Source: Tetrastigma voinierianum (taxonomy: Eukaryota > Streptophyta > Magnoliopsida > Vitales > Vitaceae). From it: a stretch of 64,000 bases of DNA. The DNA lies in the NCBI GenBank assembly GCA_016808115.1, contig JAEQBH010000195.1, forward strand, positions 62,001-126,000, in the 5' to 3' direction. This document shows, one piece after another, positions 20,651-32,086 of this stretch. Numbering within the stretch: the first letter of the stretch is position 1; every line of letters starts with the position of its first letter. A program made the translations under genes and the position numbers. A model generated the notes under the pieces. It searched no databases and was not told the DNA's origin. It saw nothing but the letters and a program-made list of their open reading frames with translations.

Positions 20651-20999
20651 CCAAACGTGTTTCATAACATTCAGATTCATTCGAGTCTTTTGATCCGACG
20701 CAATCTAAGCTCACCCTCCTTCCTAAGACACACGTAATCCCAACAACCGATCTTAGCACGACGAGAATTCCTGTGTTTCCTACTACGAAAGTCAAAAGAT
20801 GCTCAATTTTAGCAATTATGAATTTCGGAATAAATGAAATATACCGCACTAATACAAACTCAATGCTATAACACGTAACCACGTTTAATCGCCCGCATAT
20901 GATAACGCTCTACTTGTCCAAGACCGGATTCGCCATTATTTTTCCGTATGGTCGGCAATCACTTAGGACGCCTTGATGAGATCAAAGGAACACCAAGAT

Positions 21000-22400
21000 A
21001 TTTCATAGAAACCTTCCCAAACCGGCTTTCGTTGATGTCTTAATAGAGCGCATTTAACTTCACCATTTACCCTAAGAATGAAAATGGCGCTTTTGAATTG
21101 TTTACCCGCGTTCGAAAGTGAAATTTCTCAACCGCTCACTTCATCCAATATAACTTTGACACTGGATATCTTCCCACTAGCAAAAAGAAAAATGTCATCC
21201 GCAAAGCATAAGTGAGTCAGATTGATATCCTTACATTTAGGATGAACCGAAACTCCGTCATGAGCTACCAACGACAAGTGATCTAGAAAAGCCTCCATGG
21301 CAATGATAAATAATAAAGGAGCATGGGGATCCCCTTGTCTCAACCCACGCTTGCTATTGGAAAACCCCAAGCTCACCATTAACTCGAAACAGAAGGTTTG
21401 GGTGGTGATACAAGCCTTAATACACCAGAAGGAACCAGTGTACCCATTTTGCTAAAATACCCGTAATAGCTCCAACCGACCGTATCAAAAGCCTTTTAAT
21501 GTCAACTTTAAGAGCACACCCGAGGCCTTATCACGTGATGGGGCTGATCATAAGCCCCGGGCACAAGGATGTTATCTGGCCATACTTCGACCTTGCACGT
21601 GCGATCACAAGTAGGCTTATAATCTCGGGAATGCATTGATTTAACCTTGGCAATAATTCTATATGCACTTATAAATCGTGTTACAACAGGATATTGGTCT
21701 ATAGTCGCCCATAGATTCAGGGTTAGGTACCTTAGGCACTAAAGCAATTATAGTGCAATTAATCTCACGAAGAAGGCTGCCTGATTTGAAAAAAGATAAC
21801 ACTGCATCAATAACATCACCTCCAATTATACTCCAAGCTGCCTTGAAGAAAAGAGAAGAGAAACCATCCTGCCCGAGGCTTTGAAATCATCAATAGAACA
21901 AAGCCCCTTTATTTCCTCATGAGAAATATCACCATTCAAAACGCCCAGATGATGCTACACCAACCAAACCCATCAATGTTATTCAAATACTCTTAATAAT
22001 AGGAGTGCCATCAACACAAAGAATATTTTTGAAAGCCAGCCAACAAATTTTCCACCTTAATAGCCAACCTGACTGATTCTACCCATTTCCCCCGAGGTTG
22101 GGTACCTTAACTCATAATTCCGAGCATTCCGAGCCTCGACCGATTTATGGAAGAAATTTGTATTCGGATTCCAGTTTGAGCCATTGTACTCTAGATTTTG
22201 CTTAAGAAACCCTCCTCAAGAGCCGGCAAGATCATAGGAAGGTCCTTAAACACTTCTTCCTCATTTTCCAACAAAGACGGAGTCCGAGGGATTGTTCGTA
22301 ATAGCACTGGAAATATTTTAGCTTCCCGGTGCTTCACGATCATGCAAATTACCAAAAGAGTGGAAATTGAACATCTTGAGGGGAGGCCTTTCACTCTTTC
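21000..22400 (-). pseudogene. LINE ORF2 reverse transcriptase
   Basis: Motifs in order on the minus strand: ALEEGFLSK pre-RT helix (about 22215-22190), FFKAAWSIIGGDV (about 21855-21815), ALVPKVPNP (about 21745-21720), and an 83-codon open piece 21379-21128. That piece has GLRQGDPHAPLLF and the catalytic FADD (about 21205-21194), a variant of the YADD box. Several stops separate the pieces. Confidence 0.85.
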
Positions 22401-22599
22401 GCTTTTTGTGACAAACAGACATGGTAACCTCGCACTTCTATCCCAAGCTTCCTCACAATACCAAGGAAAGCAGGATGGTTAGCCCAGAAGTTAAAAAATT
22501 TGAAAGGAATATTTCCCCACGCTGTGGGTCGAGCTAACATTAAGGTTTGTAACCGTGAGGCAAATGATCGACAATCCAGTGATTGACTGTTAGCATTGG

Positions 22600-23240
22600 G
22601 AAACATATCCATACAATATTCATTTCTGAGGCAATCCGATCCAAATTTTCCTAGCTACGGCCTGGGCCTCGCGCCGGCTCATCCACGTAAAAATAGGACC
22701 CAAAAAAGGAATATCCGCTAGTTCAAGATTGAACAAACACTCATGAAATTCACTCATAGTCAGATTCGCACCAAATTTCCGCGATTTCACTGATGAATCC
22801 GGTGGGGCGTTGAAGTCACCACTGCCACCCACGGGTTTCGCTACAACCACGTACCACACCACCGGAGATACCCCATAACTCCTTCTATCTATGTAGCTAT
22901 TCGAAGTGCATAAACAGCTACACCAAATGAGTAGTTGTCCCCGGTTTGTGGACACGACACAAGATTGTTTGGTCCATGGAGTGAAAGATATCAATGCTAA
23001 TTTTCAGGGTTAACACAAACTGCATTCTACCGCGTAGCATGATCATAATTATGAATCAATTTCCAACCCGAAATTTCAAAGAAGATCCCTGTTCTTATCT
23101 CGAAACTCAGACCGAAGCCTGTATCACACACAAAATCAAGAGCATGGGATTTAACAAACGAACGCACTTCAATTTGCTTGAGGGGGTCGTTCAATCCCCT
23201 TATGTTCCATGAAGCAAACTTAACCATTGGGAAGCTGCGT
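22600..23240 (-). pseudogene. LINE ORF2 apurinic-like endonuclease domain
   Basis: MVKFASWNIRGLNDPLKQ near 23227-23174 is the expected N-terminus of the endonuclease/exonuclease/phosphatase domain. Further on, GDFNAP (about 22820-22803) keeps the Asp and Asn of the catalytic GDFN motif, and FTWMSRR near 22690 corresponds to the FTW/N.R block. This domain nicks target DNA for LINE insertion. Frameshifts lie between these motifs, so it is inactive. Confidence 0.85.
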
Positions 23241-23637
23241 ATGCCCCTTATCCATAGGATCCTGCATATTAGCAAGGTTCCGTTTCTTGAGTTTCTTGAG
23301 CTTCTTCCTAGAAATTGGGCATTGTGCGTGAAGTCCAAATTTCATCAACTCTTAATATGCTCAACGTGTCAAGGATGTGGGAATTATCGTAGAATCTCGT
23401 AAGTACCGCTTAGGATCAGATCTGGAGGATACTAAAGATGTCGTCATTTCTTCTTCCTCATGATATGCTAGACATTCAAACGTATTTCCATGCAGTTGAT
23501 TCATTCTTTCATTTTCCATGCTAACTACACTCCAACACATCCAGACTGTATCACGATTTGCACACGTTAATCCTGTGCCCAAAGATCGAACAACACCGGA
23601 GTCTCCAGGCACCTTTCCTTTGTACCCTGTAAAATAT

Positions 23638-24513
23638 CTATATCAATGTGCCCAACAAATCCCCAGCCACATAACCATTGTTACCTGGAAAAGAGGTGCG
23701 CTTTGCCGCCGGGCCCTTCTGAGCTTGACAGTTTTCCAGATTATGACCAAATCGCTTGCAAACTGGACAGCACTTTGGAGCCCAGGGATATTCAACTCTT
23801 ATCGTTGAGAAATTGCCATTACCCCTGTCTAGAAGAACTGAATTAGGGAATTCACAATCCACCCCCACCTCAACACAAATCTTAGCAAAGGATAACTTTG
23901 CCTGATTCTCAGTAAGTGAATCAAGGTGAAGCGGGATACCAACAGTACTTGCGATGTACCCAAGACATGTGCTTGTCCAATATTCCAAAGGGATATTGTA
24001 GAACTTGACCCAAATTGGGATAGAGGACAGCTGAATGTTAAGCATATCCATGCCTGGATGCCAAGCACGTAGTATGAAGGGTCTCCCTGCCAGGTGCCAT
24101 GGACCCGAATCTAGAACCCAATCCCGGGCCTCCGGGTCCTTGAATCTAAAGAAGTATAAACCATTCCGCTCAGGGAAATGTCGCATCCTTCTCGTCTACG
24201 CGCCTGCTAACTAGGAGCGCACAAATCGGAACTGGGTGAGACGTTTATCCAGGAATTGTCCGATTAAACAGCCCTTCCACATATCAATACCCTCATTTAC
24301 TGCCTCCGTCGGAGGCCTGGCAACCATCTTCCCATCAACAATATGTGGACTATAGAACCTGAGATAACACCGCTTCTCGTGCATGTAGAATAGGTTCTTC
24401 CGTGTGATTTCAACGGGAGCGCTGACTTCCAAATCACCATCCTCGAATCCCCCGCTACACTCCGGGGCCGACTTGTACTCTTCCTTTTCAAATACCACAG
24501 TCTTCACCCACAA
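23638..24513 (-). pseudogene. LINE ORF1: DUF4283 domain plus CCHC zinc knuckle
   Basis: Two overlapping open pieces (24513-24211 and 24186-23638) make up most of ORF1. The second, 182 codons, contains GLYFFRFKDPEARDWVLDSG, then WVKFYNIPLEYWTSTCLGYI, then SLTENQAKLSFAKICVEVG. Its zinc knuckle CPVCKRFGHNLENC is at residues 140-153 (DNA 23769-23728), spacing C-x2-C-x4-H-x4-C. The protein would coat LINE RNA and support target-primed reverse transcription. A frameshift near 24200 and lost termini make it a pseudogene, but it is the clearest reference for ORF1 here. Confidence 0.9.
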
Positions 24514-25131
24514 AGCCCCACAAAGATCGAATCCAACCCAACCCAGATACCTTCCACCCTTTGGTCAAGATGCGCCTCAACATGACTAGCAGAACCCTTA
24601 CCCAACCCATATCCCTCCGAACCCGACCCATGAGGAACGACTTTCCCTCGCACACCTAGCTTGCCGGAAGTTGCTAACAGCCCCCCATGACTAGAGGGAG
24701 ACGAACGAAGATCTTCAGCCTGGATCGCACGCCAGGTATGAGCCTGTAAGAGTAACACCAACCGTGATTCGGCATGGACCTCCGAATCGGCCACCCATCA
24801 AGAAGGACCTCAAGGCCGCGCAACCCAGCACGCATCCGCACTTCATCGCTTGGGCCCACGGCTGTTTTGATCTCCGACTAACACCCACCGGGCACGACTC
24901 CTTCCACTCGCTCGCTTGCAGAGAACTCACCACTGCATCCCACCGCTGCGGTGGGTATCTTTGGAACCCAAGATTGCACTTCACCTTTGGGAAGGGCAAC
25001 CATGTTTGGTCAACCCCCCACCAACTTCGGTCCCCACCACCGTGTTTGTCATTCCCCGAACAATCAATGTACACTTACGCCGGGTCAGCCTCTAGAGAGC
25101 ATGGTTTAGGCTTAGGGTCAAGGAATATTTG

Positions 25132-25880
25132 AGCACGTGTCTTGGACACATTGCAAGCACTATTGGGATTCCGCTGCACCTTGATCCTCTCACTGAAAAC
25201 CAAACAAAACCGGCCTTTGCTAGAATTTGTATGTAGGTCGGGGCTACTGTGAGTTCCCTAAGTCGGTGCTCCCGGATGTGGGTAATGGCGCTATTCTACC
25301 ATAAGGATCGAATATCCTTGGCTCCTCAATGTTGTTCGAATGCAAGCTATTTGGTCATAACCGTTAAATTGTCAAGTTAAGGACCGAAAGCAGCCGCATG
25401 ATCGGGAACAGTAAGCATGAGGCAGTAAATGGAAGGGAATTGATATAGAAGGGGAAGGATTGAAGATTGCAGCTGGAACGCATGCAGCGGCTGGAAAGCC
25501 CACTATTTCAGAGTCTATTTCTCCTGTAACGTATGAAGAAGCCGGGTTTTGGTCGACGAGGACAAGAGCAAGGCTATCGAGGTCGACGCCTCTCCTCAAG
25601 TCGTGAGATGGCAAACACCTTGCTTGTCTTAGCTGCAAAGTGCGAGGTGTAGGATCCTAATGAGGCGAGGGTTCGCTGGCCGCCCCACTCGCAAACACCG
25701 ATTTTTCTCGGATACCTCTCTCCCATTATTGACACTTCTCAGGCACATGTGGTTGATGAGCCGGATTTCACGCCCGTGCCTCTCAAGGTGCCAAGCTCAA
25801 GAAATTGAAGAAACTGAGCCCTACTTAATTCGCAGGATCCAGGATAGGGGGACTCCACATCTTCCCAATGGTTGCTCGCC
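25132..25880 (+). pseudogene. Host LINE ORF1, second part
   Basis: Resumes exactly where 19350 broke off: VLDTLQALLGFRCTLILSL at 25139-25195, then a cysteine/zinc-knuckle region near 25320-25370 (CKLFGHNR-like). The end of ORF1 is degraded, with Ser/Pro-rich residues up to about 25870. It is the inverted twin of 1-360. Confidence 0.7.
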
Positions 25881-26700
25881 TTGAACATAAGGGGCTTGAA
25901 TCCCTCAAGCAAAGAGAAGTGCCTCTTTGTAAGGTTCCATGCCCTTTGATTTTATTTGTCTCTTGAAACCCTAAAAGGTGCACCTAACAGGATGCACTTT
26001 AGCTCACTTTTTCCGGGTGGAGGCTTTTCCATAACTATGAGCATGCTCAAATGAACAGAACTGATTTATGGAAACCCCTAAAAAGGTCGCAAGATTGATA
26101 TTATTCACTCCATGGACCAAGCTATACTTTGCCTCATTACTGTGCTGGAAAGCAACATCTCCCTTCCCGGTTACCCAAGTAGCAGACGCCTCAAACAACT
26201 ACATGGACGTAAGAGTGCTCGCGCCATCTCTTATGGTGTGTGAGCTGGTTGGCCAAAACCCTGATGATTAGCGGGTTACTAATACTGAATTGCATTTAGC
26301 GTTGAAAGGTCCAGTGGCACATCTAAGAAATGACACTCCACATGAATGACTTCCACGACAATCATTTCCCTTGAGCTTACATGTTCCGCTCAGCCTTTAT
26401 TCACTTGATGAAACCAAATGTTTGGGTGTTAACCCCATAGCTAGAAGTTAGACAGATGCCTTCAAATGAGGTGCACTGATATATCTCAATGCATCCATAC
26501 TCCAAGTTCTCCCCTCCGGGTTATCCGATCATTGCCCTTTGGTTACCAAATCAAGGAAAATCCAAATTCCGGGGCCTGTGAAACTAATTCCTTTTCAAAT
26601 TCCTTAATTTTCCTGGGCCGATCATCCCGACTTCACCGGGCTTGTGGGGCCAAGCGTGGAGTTATAGTCTTCAGACTTACACCCACCGCCCCATAGTTTA
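25880..26700 (+). pseudogene. Host LINE endonuclease domain, decayed
   Basis: LNIRGLNPSSK-like residues at about 25885-25915 mark the domain start. Later phrases (MDVRVLAPSL-like near 26200, SDHCPLV-like near 26530) fit the endonuclease end, where SDH.P is the final catalytic motif. Frameshifts are dense. Confidence 0.6.
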
Positions 26701-28400
26701 AGAGTGCAGGAAGGCCACACTCAAAAGCCTTCAATTTCCGATCTTTTAGTGGTTTGCATGAGCGAGCTTGTATGCCGATTGTGCACTTCGCTTGGCCCAA
26801 CTGGGCAGTTGCTTTCTAATACCTCTAATCACATTCTGGGGGAAAATGAGAGGATTTGCTTAAAGAATTATCAGGACTTAGCCGTTGCTGAGGAGGGTTT
26901 CTTAAAGCAAAAATCTAGAGTTCAATGGCTTAAACTCGGGGATCAGAACACTAGCTTCTTCCACAAGGCTGTCAAAGCCTGTAATGCTAGGAGTGCTTAA
27001 AGGTTGGTTACTATGGCGTAATGGTTGCAACTCAAGACCCGTTGCCATCAAGGTGAGGTCGTTAGGACACTTCCAAGGTATTTATGTTCGTGATCCTCCG
27101 CTAACCAATTCGAGTATTTAAATGGCTTGGATGGCTTCGCATGGTTCTCAAGATATGGATACACCGACAAAACAATTTCCCATGAGGAGATTAGGTCACT
27201 TTTCACGTTGATGAGTCCAAGGCTCCCGGTCCCGGATGGTTTTTCCTCACGCTTTTCAAGGCGCTTTGGGACATTATCAGTGATGTCACAAGCAAACAAG
27301 GTTCATTTTTTTGAATCAAGTATGCTTCAGGATTAATTGTACAGCTATAGCATTGGTGCCATGTCCCTAACTCGGTTCCTATGCATGATTACAGTCATCT
27401 CTTTGTCGCAACACCATCTATAAGTGCATCTTCGAAGATCATTGTCGCGAGTTAAACAAAGGTATCCCGTATATTATCACCATAGCTTGCTTTTGTACAA
27501 GGTCGGAGCATTGCCGACAATGTCCTTATCACCCAAGACATTATGTTAAACTACCATCGTGATATGGGTCCTACCAGTGTGTGCTAATGGTCGACATCAT
27601 TAAGGCATACCGACACGCTTAGTTTCCGGACCCTAGATTCTCTGAGTATTCTCTCCCTGTATGGGTGCACCCTTCACCTTTTGAAATGGCCATGGCATGC
27701 ATCACTACCCCGTCTCTATTTCGACATGGAGAGTTTATGGGTTTTTACTAGCAAGCTGGGTTAAGGGGACCCATTATCACCTTTTTTTTTATTCATCCTC
27801 AGAATGGAGGCCTTTTTCCAGATCCCAGCTGTGGCAAACTAATAGGTGCAAGGGTCACACCCCGTATGTAAGGAAATCAACTTAACTCACTTATGCTTTA
27901 TGCATGATATGTTTTTATTCTCCGGGGGACGCAACAAGTGTTCAGTATTTATGGAAGAATTCGCTGTGTTTATGAGCTTCTCGACTTCAAGTGAACAAAT
28001 GTAGTGCCATTTTCCTAATGGAGTTTCATGAAGCAAGGTGCGACTTGTTGAGCGCCACAGGTTCGGGCCCGCGGTGTTTCCTAAGCGAGATATTCGGGAG
28101 TCCCTTTGATTTCTGCTCACCACGGTGATCGTATGCCTCTATCCAAAGAATTACGGCCGTAATCTGATTTCCTTGGACTAGCAATCCTCATCTTATGCCT
28201 ACAGTTACGCTGATCGTCACTTTATACAAGATACAATTGTACCGGTGCAAGATGTTTATTATTCCCAAGTATACTATATCTAAGATCATGTTATTGCCGT
28301 TTCACACCTGAAATTCCGGAGCGCCGTCGTGCTAAGATCAATTAAATCAAGCAGGTCTCGCTATAAAGGAGGAGGGCTACTATGGCCTCGTGACGTGTTA
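26700..28400 (+). pseudogene. Host LINE reverse transcriptase
   Basis: A 98-codon open piece at 26704-27000 holds the pre-RT helix NYQDLAVAEEGFLKQKSRVQ and WLKLGDQNTSFFHKAVK, the standard lead-in of plant L1 RT. Downstream pieces cover a PDGF-like motif (27233-27245), a degraded ALVP region (27345-27365) and a degraded LRQGD region near 27760. The YADD region near 27900 is lost to indels. Confidence 0.75.
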
Positions 28401-29300
28401 AAGACCTGAATGATTCAAATGTTATGAAGCATATCTCGAATCTGTTCTACAAGAAGGACTCCTTATGGGTAGCGTGGGTTCGGAGGTTTTATCTGCGGCA
28501 GGGGAGTCTGGAACGCAAAGGTCCCTACGAGTTGTTCATGGAGTTGGCGCAAAATCCTTCAACTTAGGAGAGAGGATCAGCCCTCATAAAGTACAAGGTG
28601 GGTGCGGGGACGAGCGCACCTTTCTTATGGCATGATTTCGAACCCTGCTGGGCCTCTCCCTTCCCTATTATGGAGAGCTGGATCTTGTATGACTACGCAC
28701 CATTGTAAATGCTCGAGAGTCAAGCTATTGACGCAGGGGGTGGAACCGCCTATCGCTAACTGTGGACCTTATGGCTATCGCAACAGGCCAATTACCATAT
28801 CGATGCCCTAGAGAGGATATTATTTCTTGGTCCCTGCATCCTTTCCGGGTTTTCACCTGTAAGCTCGCTTGGGAAACCACTTCAGCCAAAGAAGCCGCTT
28901 TGTTAATTGGCACTATTCGATTTGGTTCCCCTGCCATCAGAGGCATGCTTTCACTGTCTGTCACGCTCAATGTATTGGTTGCCACCTGTGAGAAGCCGGC
29001 TGGGTCTCACCCAATTCTATATCTTGTGTATTTTGTCGTGGCATGTTGAAGACAGGAACCATCCATTCTTCGCCTGCCATTTCACACTGCATTCCATGCA
29101 GGATTCTATGGTCAGCGGGTCCATAGAACTCCGAGGTAGCCAGCAAACGAGCTCTATGGGTAAGTGCCACTGCGGAAAGTCCCCACTATTACAAGGAATT
29201 GCATGGGGCGCTACTATATACCACTCAGGGGGTCATCTAATAGAAGAATACAAGAGAACAACTATGCTCCAATGACACTCATTTTTCGCCATTTGTGATG
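28400..29300 (+). pseudogene. Host LINE zf-RVT region and C-terminus
   Basis: Degraded but ordered phrases: NVMKHISNLFYKKDSLWV-like (28420-28465), FLWHDF.P.GPLP-like (28620-28670), a WFP.HQRHAF-like run (28918-28955), and IAWGATIYHSGGHL (29200-29240). About 900 bp, colinear with 3600-4675. Confidence 0.75.
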
Positions 29301-29650
29301 ATGTTAGACTCCTCGATTTCCAAATCCGTAAGGTTGTTGGATAGTCCCGCAAATGCATCAATGTGTGAGAGATGGTCCTTCCCATTAATATTTTATCTCA
29401 TGGTAGGTTGGTTGCTTGATTTGTGATTGTTGGGGCCATGTTGCTCTCGCCTGCAAGTTGTGTTTCCTGTTTCTTTTGCCCTGGACAGGGCTTGTTTTTT
29501 GTTGGCGGCTTTGTGTTGTTCTGGGCCGCTGTCTGTTCTATATTTATAGGGGAGGTGCGCCCGTTCTTTCTTGCTCATTCATGGCCTGCCTCTTTGCTTT
29601 GTTTTCTTGTCAAGGTCATTTTGGTAATAAATTCTTAATTATCCAGAAAA
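29300..29650 (+). other. Host LINE 3' UTR and tail
   Basis: The AGGGGAGGTGCGCCCG block lies at about 29548 and the end TAATAAATTCTTAATTATCC at 29625-29644, followed by a short, mutated A tract (AGAAAA). The target duplication starts directly after, at 29651. Confidence 0.85.
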
Positions 29651-30027
29651 GAACAAGAAGGGGGAAACAAAAAGAAAAGAAAGCTTCTATACAAAGATAA
29701 GTGAACTAAAGAGTGTTTTTATTAAAAGCCTATGTTTGTACTTTTGTACAAAGAGGCAGCTTTGGAGACTAACGATCTTGATTCTTCTTTGCCTAGTATT
29801 GTTTCTTCCTTATTCTGGGAGTTCAAGTATGTAATCCACACGAGGATGACCACAGTGATTTGCCACCGAGGAGGCAAAGAGCTTCAAAGCAGTGAGAGGA
29901 ATTTATTAGTCCATGTGTTATACATATTACTTGATCCCAAAGGATGGTACATGGAGGATATGTATTTATTTTCATACCATCAACAACATTATGGTTAAGG
30001 TCGGGGACGAATCTTTAGAAAGGGGAA
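29651..30027 (+). pseudogene. Gypsy A pre-RT and truncated RT, fused to PPT
   Basis: Linker end, then KPMFVLLYKEAALETND and LPSIVSSL..EFK, the usual bridge between protease and RT. Next come phrases matching LVPKDGTW and a degraded CRAINNI.VK (about 29935-29995). Instead of the rest of RT, RNase H and integrase, the sequence jumps to GTCGGGGACGAATCTTTAGA and a purine-rich AAAGGGGAATGA (PPT) at 30016-30030. The other A element has the same junction near 44690. Confidence 0.8.
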
Positions 30028-30899
30028 TGATGAAAATCAAAGCCTGAAAAGTCCAGTGATGCGAGCATTTACAACATACATTGGGAATTCAATCTTAATT
30101 TTGGAAAATTCGATTTGGGAGGTATGAAACAGAGCTTACTAATATATTTCTATTTCCAAGTGCTTCGAGTTTTATTACTATTTTGATTTGGAGTTGGTTT
30201 ATTTTAGAAAGATTTGTTCTCCGAGTCAAAGTAGGAGTTGCTTTATTTAATTTGGTCTGTTTTCTAGTTAAATAGGGTTGCTATTTCTTTTTTTAGAAAA
30301 GGTTTGCTTCATATTTGGTGATGATTCTCGGTAGTTCTTTCTTTATTTTGGAAGCGATTTGCTTTGTAGATTTGGAGATGATTTGTTCTAGATTCTTGCT
30401 AATTTGTTCGGTCTGTGCTAATTCTATTACCAAGCCTTGTCCTAAAATTATATAGTTTCCTTTTTTCTCCTCCATGGATGTTTTTAGTATGTAGTGGTTT
30501 AGGAAAAAGTATGTTAGTTTCCTTTCTAGTTTTTGGTAAAATATTTAGTTTCTTTTTTTCGTATTTTGGGCACATTTAAGGCTTTGTATCCTACATTCTA
30601 CATTCTGATTAATAAAAATCAAGAGTTTATCTTTCTCTTTGGTTCTCTCAAGAACTTTTGAACTTATCGGATTTTTTCCGTGGCGTTCATCCTATCGACT
30701 TATCAATCAACCTTTCCATAGTTGATTGTGGCGTCTTCAATCGGATCTCCATCACCGATTGTGGCGTCCTCACATATACCAAAGTTCTTGCTTCCATATA
30801 AGCAACGGGTCAAGGTCATCCATCCAAGTCGACATTAGAGCGGTTCTTCCGAGCTAATTTGATCACGGGTCTCCTCACAAGTTGACGGGGTTCGTATCA
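30028..30899 (+). mobile_element. Gypsy family A 3' LTR
   Basis: 872 bp from TGATGAAAATC to GTTCGTATCA, directly after the PPT, so a 3' LTR. It carries the CCATAGTTGATTGTGGCGTC and CACCGATTGTGGCGTCC blocks and an AATAAAAATCAAGAG polyadenylation-like region near 30611. The partner 5' LTR of this element is not visible upstream of the gag at 14487. Confidence 0.85.
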
Positions 30900-31531
30900 C
30901 TTGTGATTCTGAGCTTGACATCATTACAAATGAGAGAGAAAATAGAATCAATAGGAATAAAAAGGTTGTCATGGACTCTCGGATTTCGCTACCTCCTGGT
31001 GATAAATGGTGCTCCCGAAACCAAAACCTCTTAGTATTCAGCGAGAAGGATTACCCTTACACCCAGTCACCCATCGAAATTCGTTCTCCCACCTCATCGG
31101 TAACCTGTGTTGCCCACACAGCCTAAGAACTCTCAACCAGGTTTCGGCGTTAACATGACACTTTCGAAGAATAAAATGGTTCTATCTTGACAAATTTGGC
31201 GGAAAACACAAGAGATAGTATTGATGAGGCCCCATTTAAGGAGCTCGTCTTGAGGGGATAGTCTGTCTTGGATAACTAGCCAGGATATGAAGGAGTGCCT
31301 TTTAATAGCACATGAGAGAACCACACGTTTGCATGCGATTACTACAAGAGACTGCGTGGTTTGATAGAGTTCAATTTGGCGAACAATAAAAACAGGTCGA
31401 GACTAGGACGAGATATAACATCCTCTCTAAATTTATCGAGAGGGTAGTCGAACCTGTATTCTTAAGTGCTATGAGGTCGGTGAGACGATGCAGACGATTC
31501 CCCTTGTGCCATCATGGCGAGAATCAACCTG
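30900..31531 (-). pseudogene. LINE zf-RVT region, minus strand
   Basis: The open piece 31324-31133 reads AIKRHSFISWLVIQDRLSP and QDELLKWGLINTISCVF, the zf-RVT domain. It continues left to a degraded CNDVKLRI phrase near 30920. It is one part of a minus-strand LINE whose upstream parts are at 32057-32086 and 38230-39575. Its 3' end is cut at the LTR A border (30899). Confidence 0.75.
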
Positions 31532-32073
31532 AAGCATTTATGGAGAGGATTGCGTGGGGTGCTACCATTTATCATTTATGGAGGCATCGGAATAGTAGAA
31601 TCTACGAGAACATCTATTCTCCCGCTGACGCCATTTTCCATCTCGTCTGTAATGATGTTCGGTTGAGAATCTCAAGTTTCGAGGAATTGAGTGGACAATT
31701 AGTGAACGAGCTATGTGTGAGATGGTCGCTAAAACTACATATCTTTGGTCTTGATAGTTCTCTTGGTTGATTGATGGGTTTGTTGTTAGTTTGGGTCTGA
31801 GTCTCTTTTGGGCCTTGGTTGCCTCGCCCGAGCGTAGGTGCAGGCTTTGGGGTGTGTTGTCTCCTTAAACTGTGGAAGTAGGCTTGGGTTTTTGGTTTGT
31901 TGTCATGGTTGTTGTTGTTGTTTGGTACGTAGCTGCCCTTATTTTTAGGGAGGTTCACATCCGTTTTCTTTTTCTTTTGGGCCTTGGGCTCATTCTTTAG
32001 TTGTGGTGTTTGCTTTTTGAAATAGCGCTTAATTATCCAAAAAAAAAAAAAAAAACACAAAGCATTCCTATGT
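31532..32073 (+). mobile_element. Short LINE insertion with decayed target duplication
   Basis: A 5'-truncated plus-strand LINE, about 31544-32056, beginning at RIAWGATIYHLWRHRNSR and running through SPADAIFHLVCNDVRLRISS, the 3' UTR and an 18-A tail (about 32039-32056). Flanks AAGCATTTATGG (31532-31543) and AAGCATTCCTATG (32061-32073) look like one duplicated target with two differences. The minus-strand LINE reads on around it (…AIHRNAL to AEV..). Confidence 0.75.
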
Positions 32074-32086
32074 ATGGCGGAGTCGT

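Larger units (their letters stand above)
19363..25131 (-). mobile_element. Full-length L1-type LINE nested in the host LINE
   Basis: About 5.77 kb on the minus strand with its 5' end at 25131 and poly(A) face at 19363. Order from the 5' end: leader, ORF1 (DUF4283 and zinc knuckle, 24513-23640), endonuclease (about 23230-22600), RT (about 22400-21000), zf-RVT (20650-19980), 3' UTR with the AGGAGGTTC-like block near 19455, and the end signature at 19370-19392. It is the best-preserved LINE in the window, though ORF2 has many frameshifts. Confidence 0.9.
19351..25143. repeat. 12-bp target duplication AGCACGTGTCTT
   Basis: AGCACGTGTCTT occurs at 19351-19362, directly before the poly(T) face, and at 25132-25143 after the LINE 5' end. 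The host LINE ORF1 reads through (CGTGTCTTGGACACATTGCA matches the complement near 290 in the leftmost copy). This defines both ends of the inner LINE to the base. Confidence 0.9.
18160..29650 (+). mobile_element. Full-length L1-type LINE, split by a second LINE
   Basis: Leader and ORF1 at 18160-19350, continuing at 25132-25880; endonuclease 25880-26700; RT 26700-28400; zf-RVT and 3' UTR to 29650. Subtracting the inner LINE (19363-25131) and one target copy leaves about 5.7 kb, matching the inner LINE in length and order. A roughly 16-18 bp target duplication flanks it. All frames are broken. Confidence 0.85.
18144..29668. repeat. Target duplication of the full-length host LINE
   Basis: GAACAAGAAGGGGAAC at 18144-18159 and GAACAAGAAGGGGGAAAC at 29651-29668 (two 1-nt indels) flank the LINE. 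The right copy directly follows the LINE tail AATTATCCAGAAAA. Both copies lie in the gypsy A linker. Confidence 0.85.
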
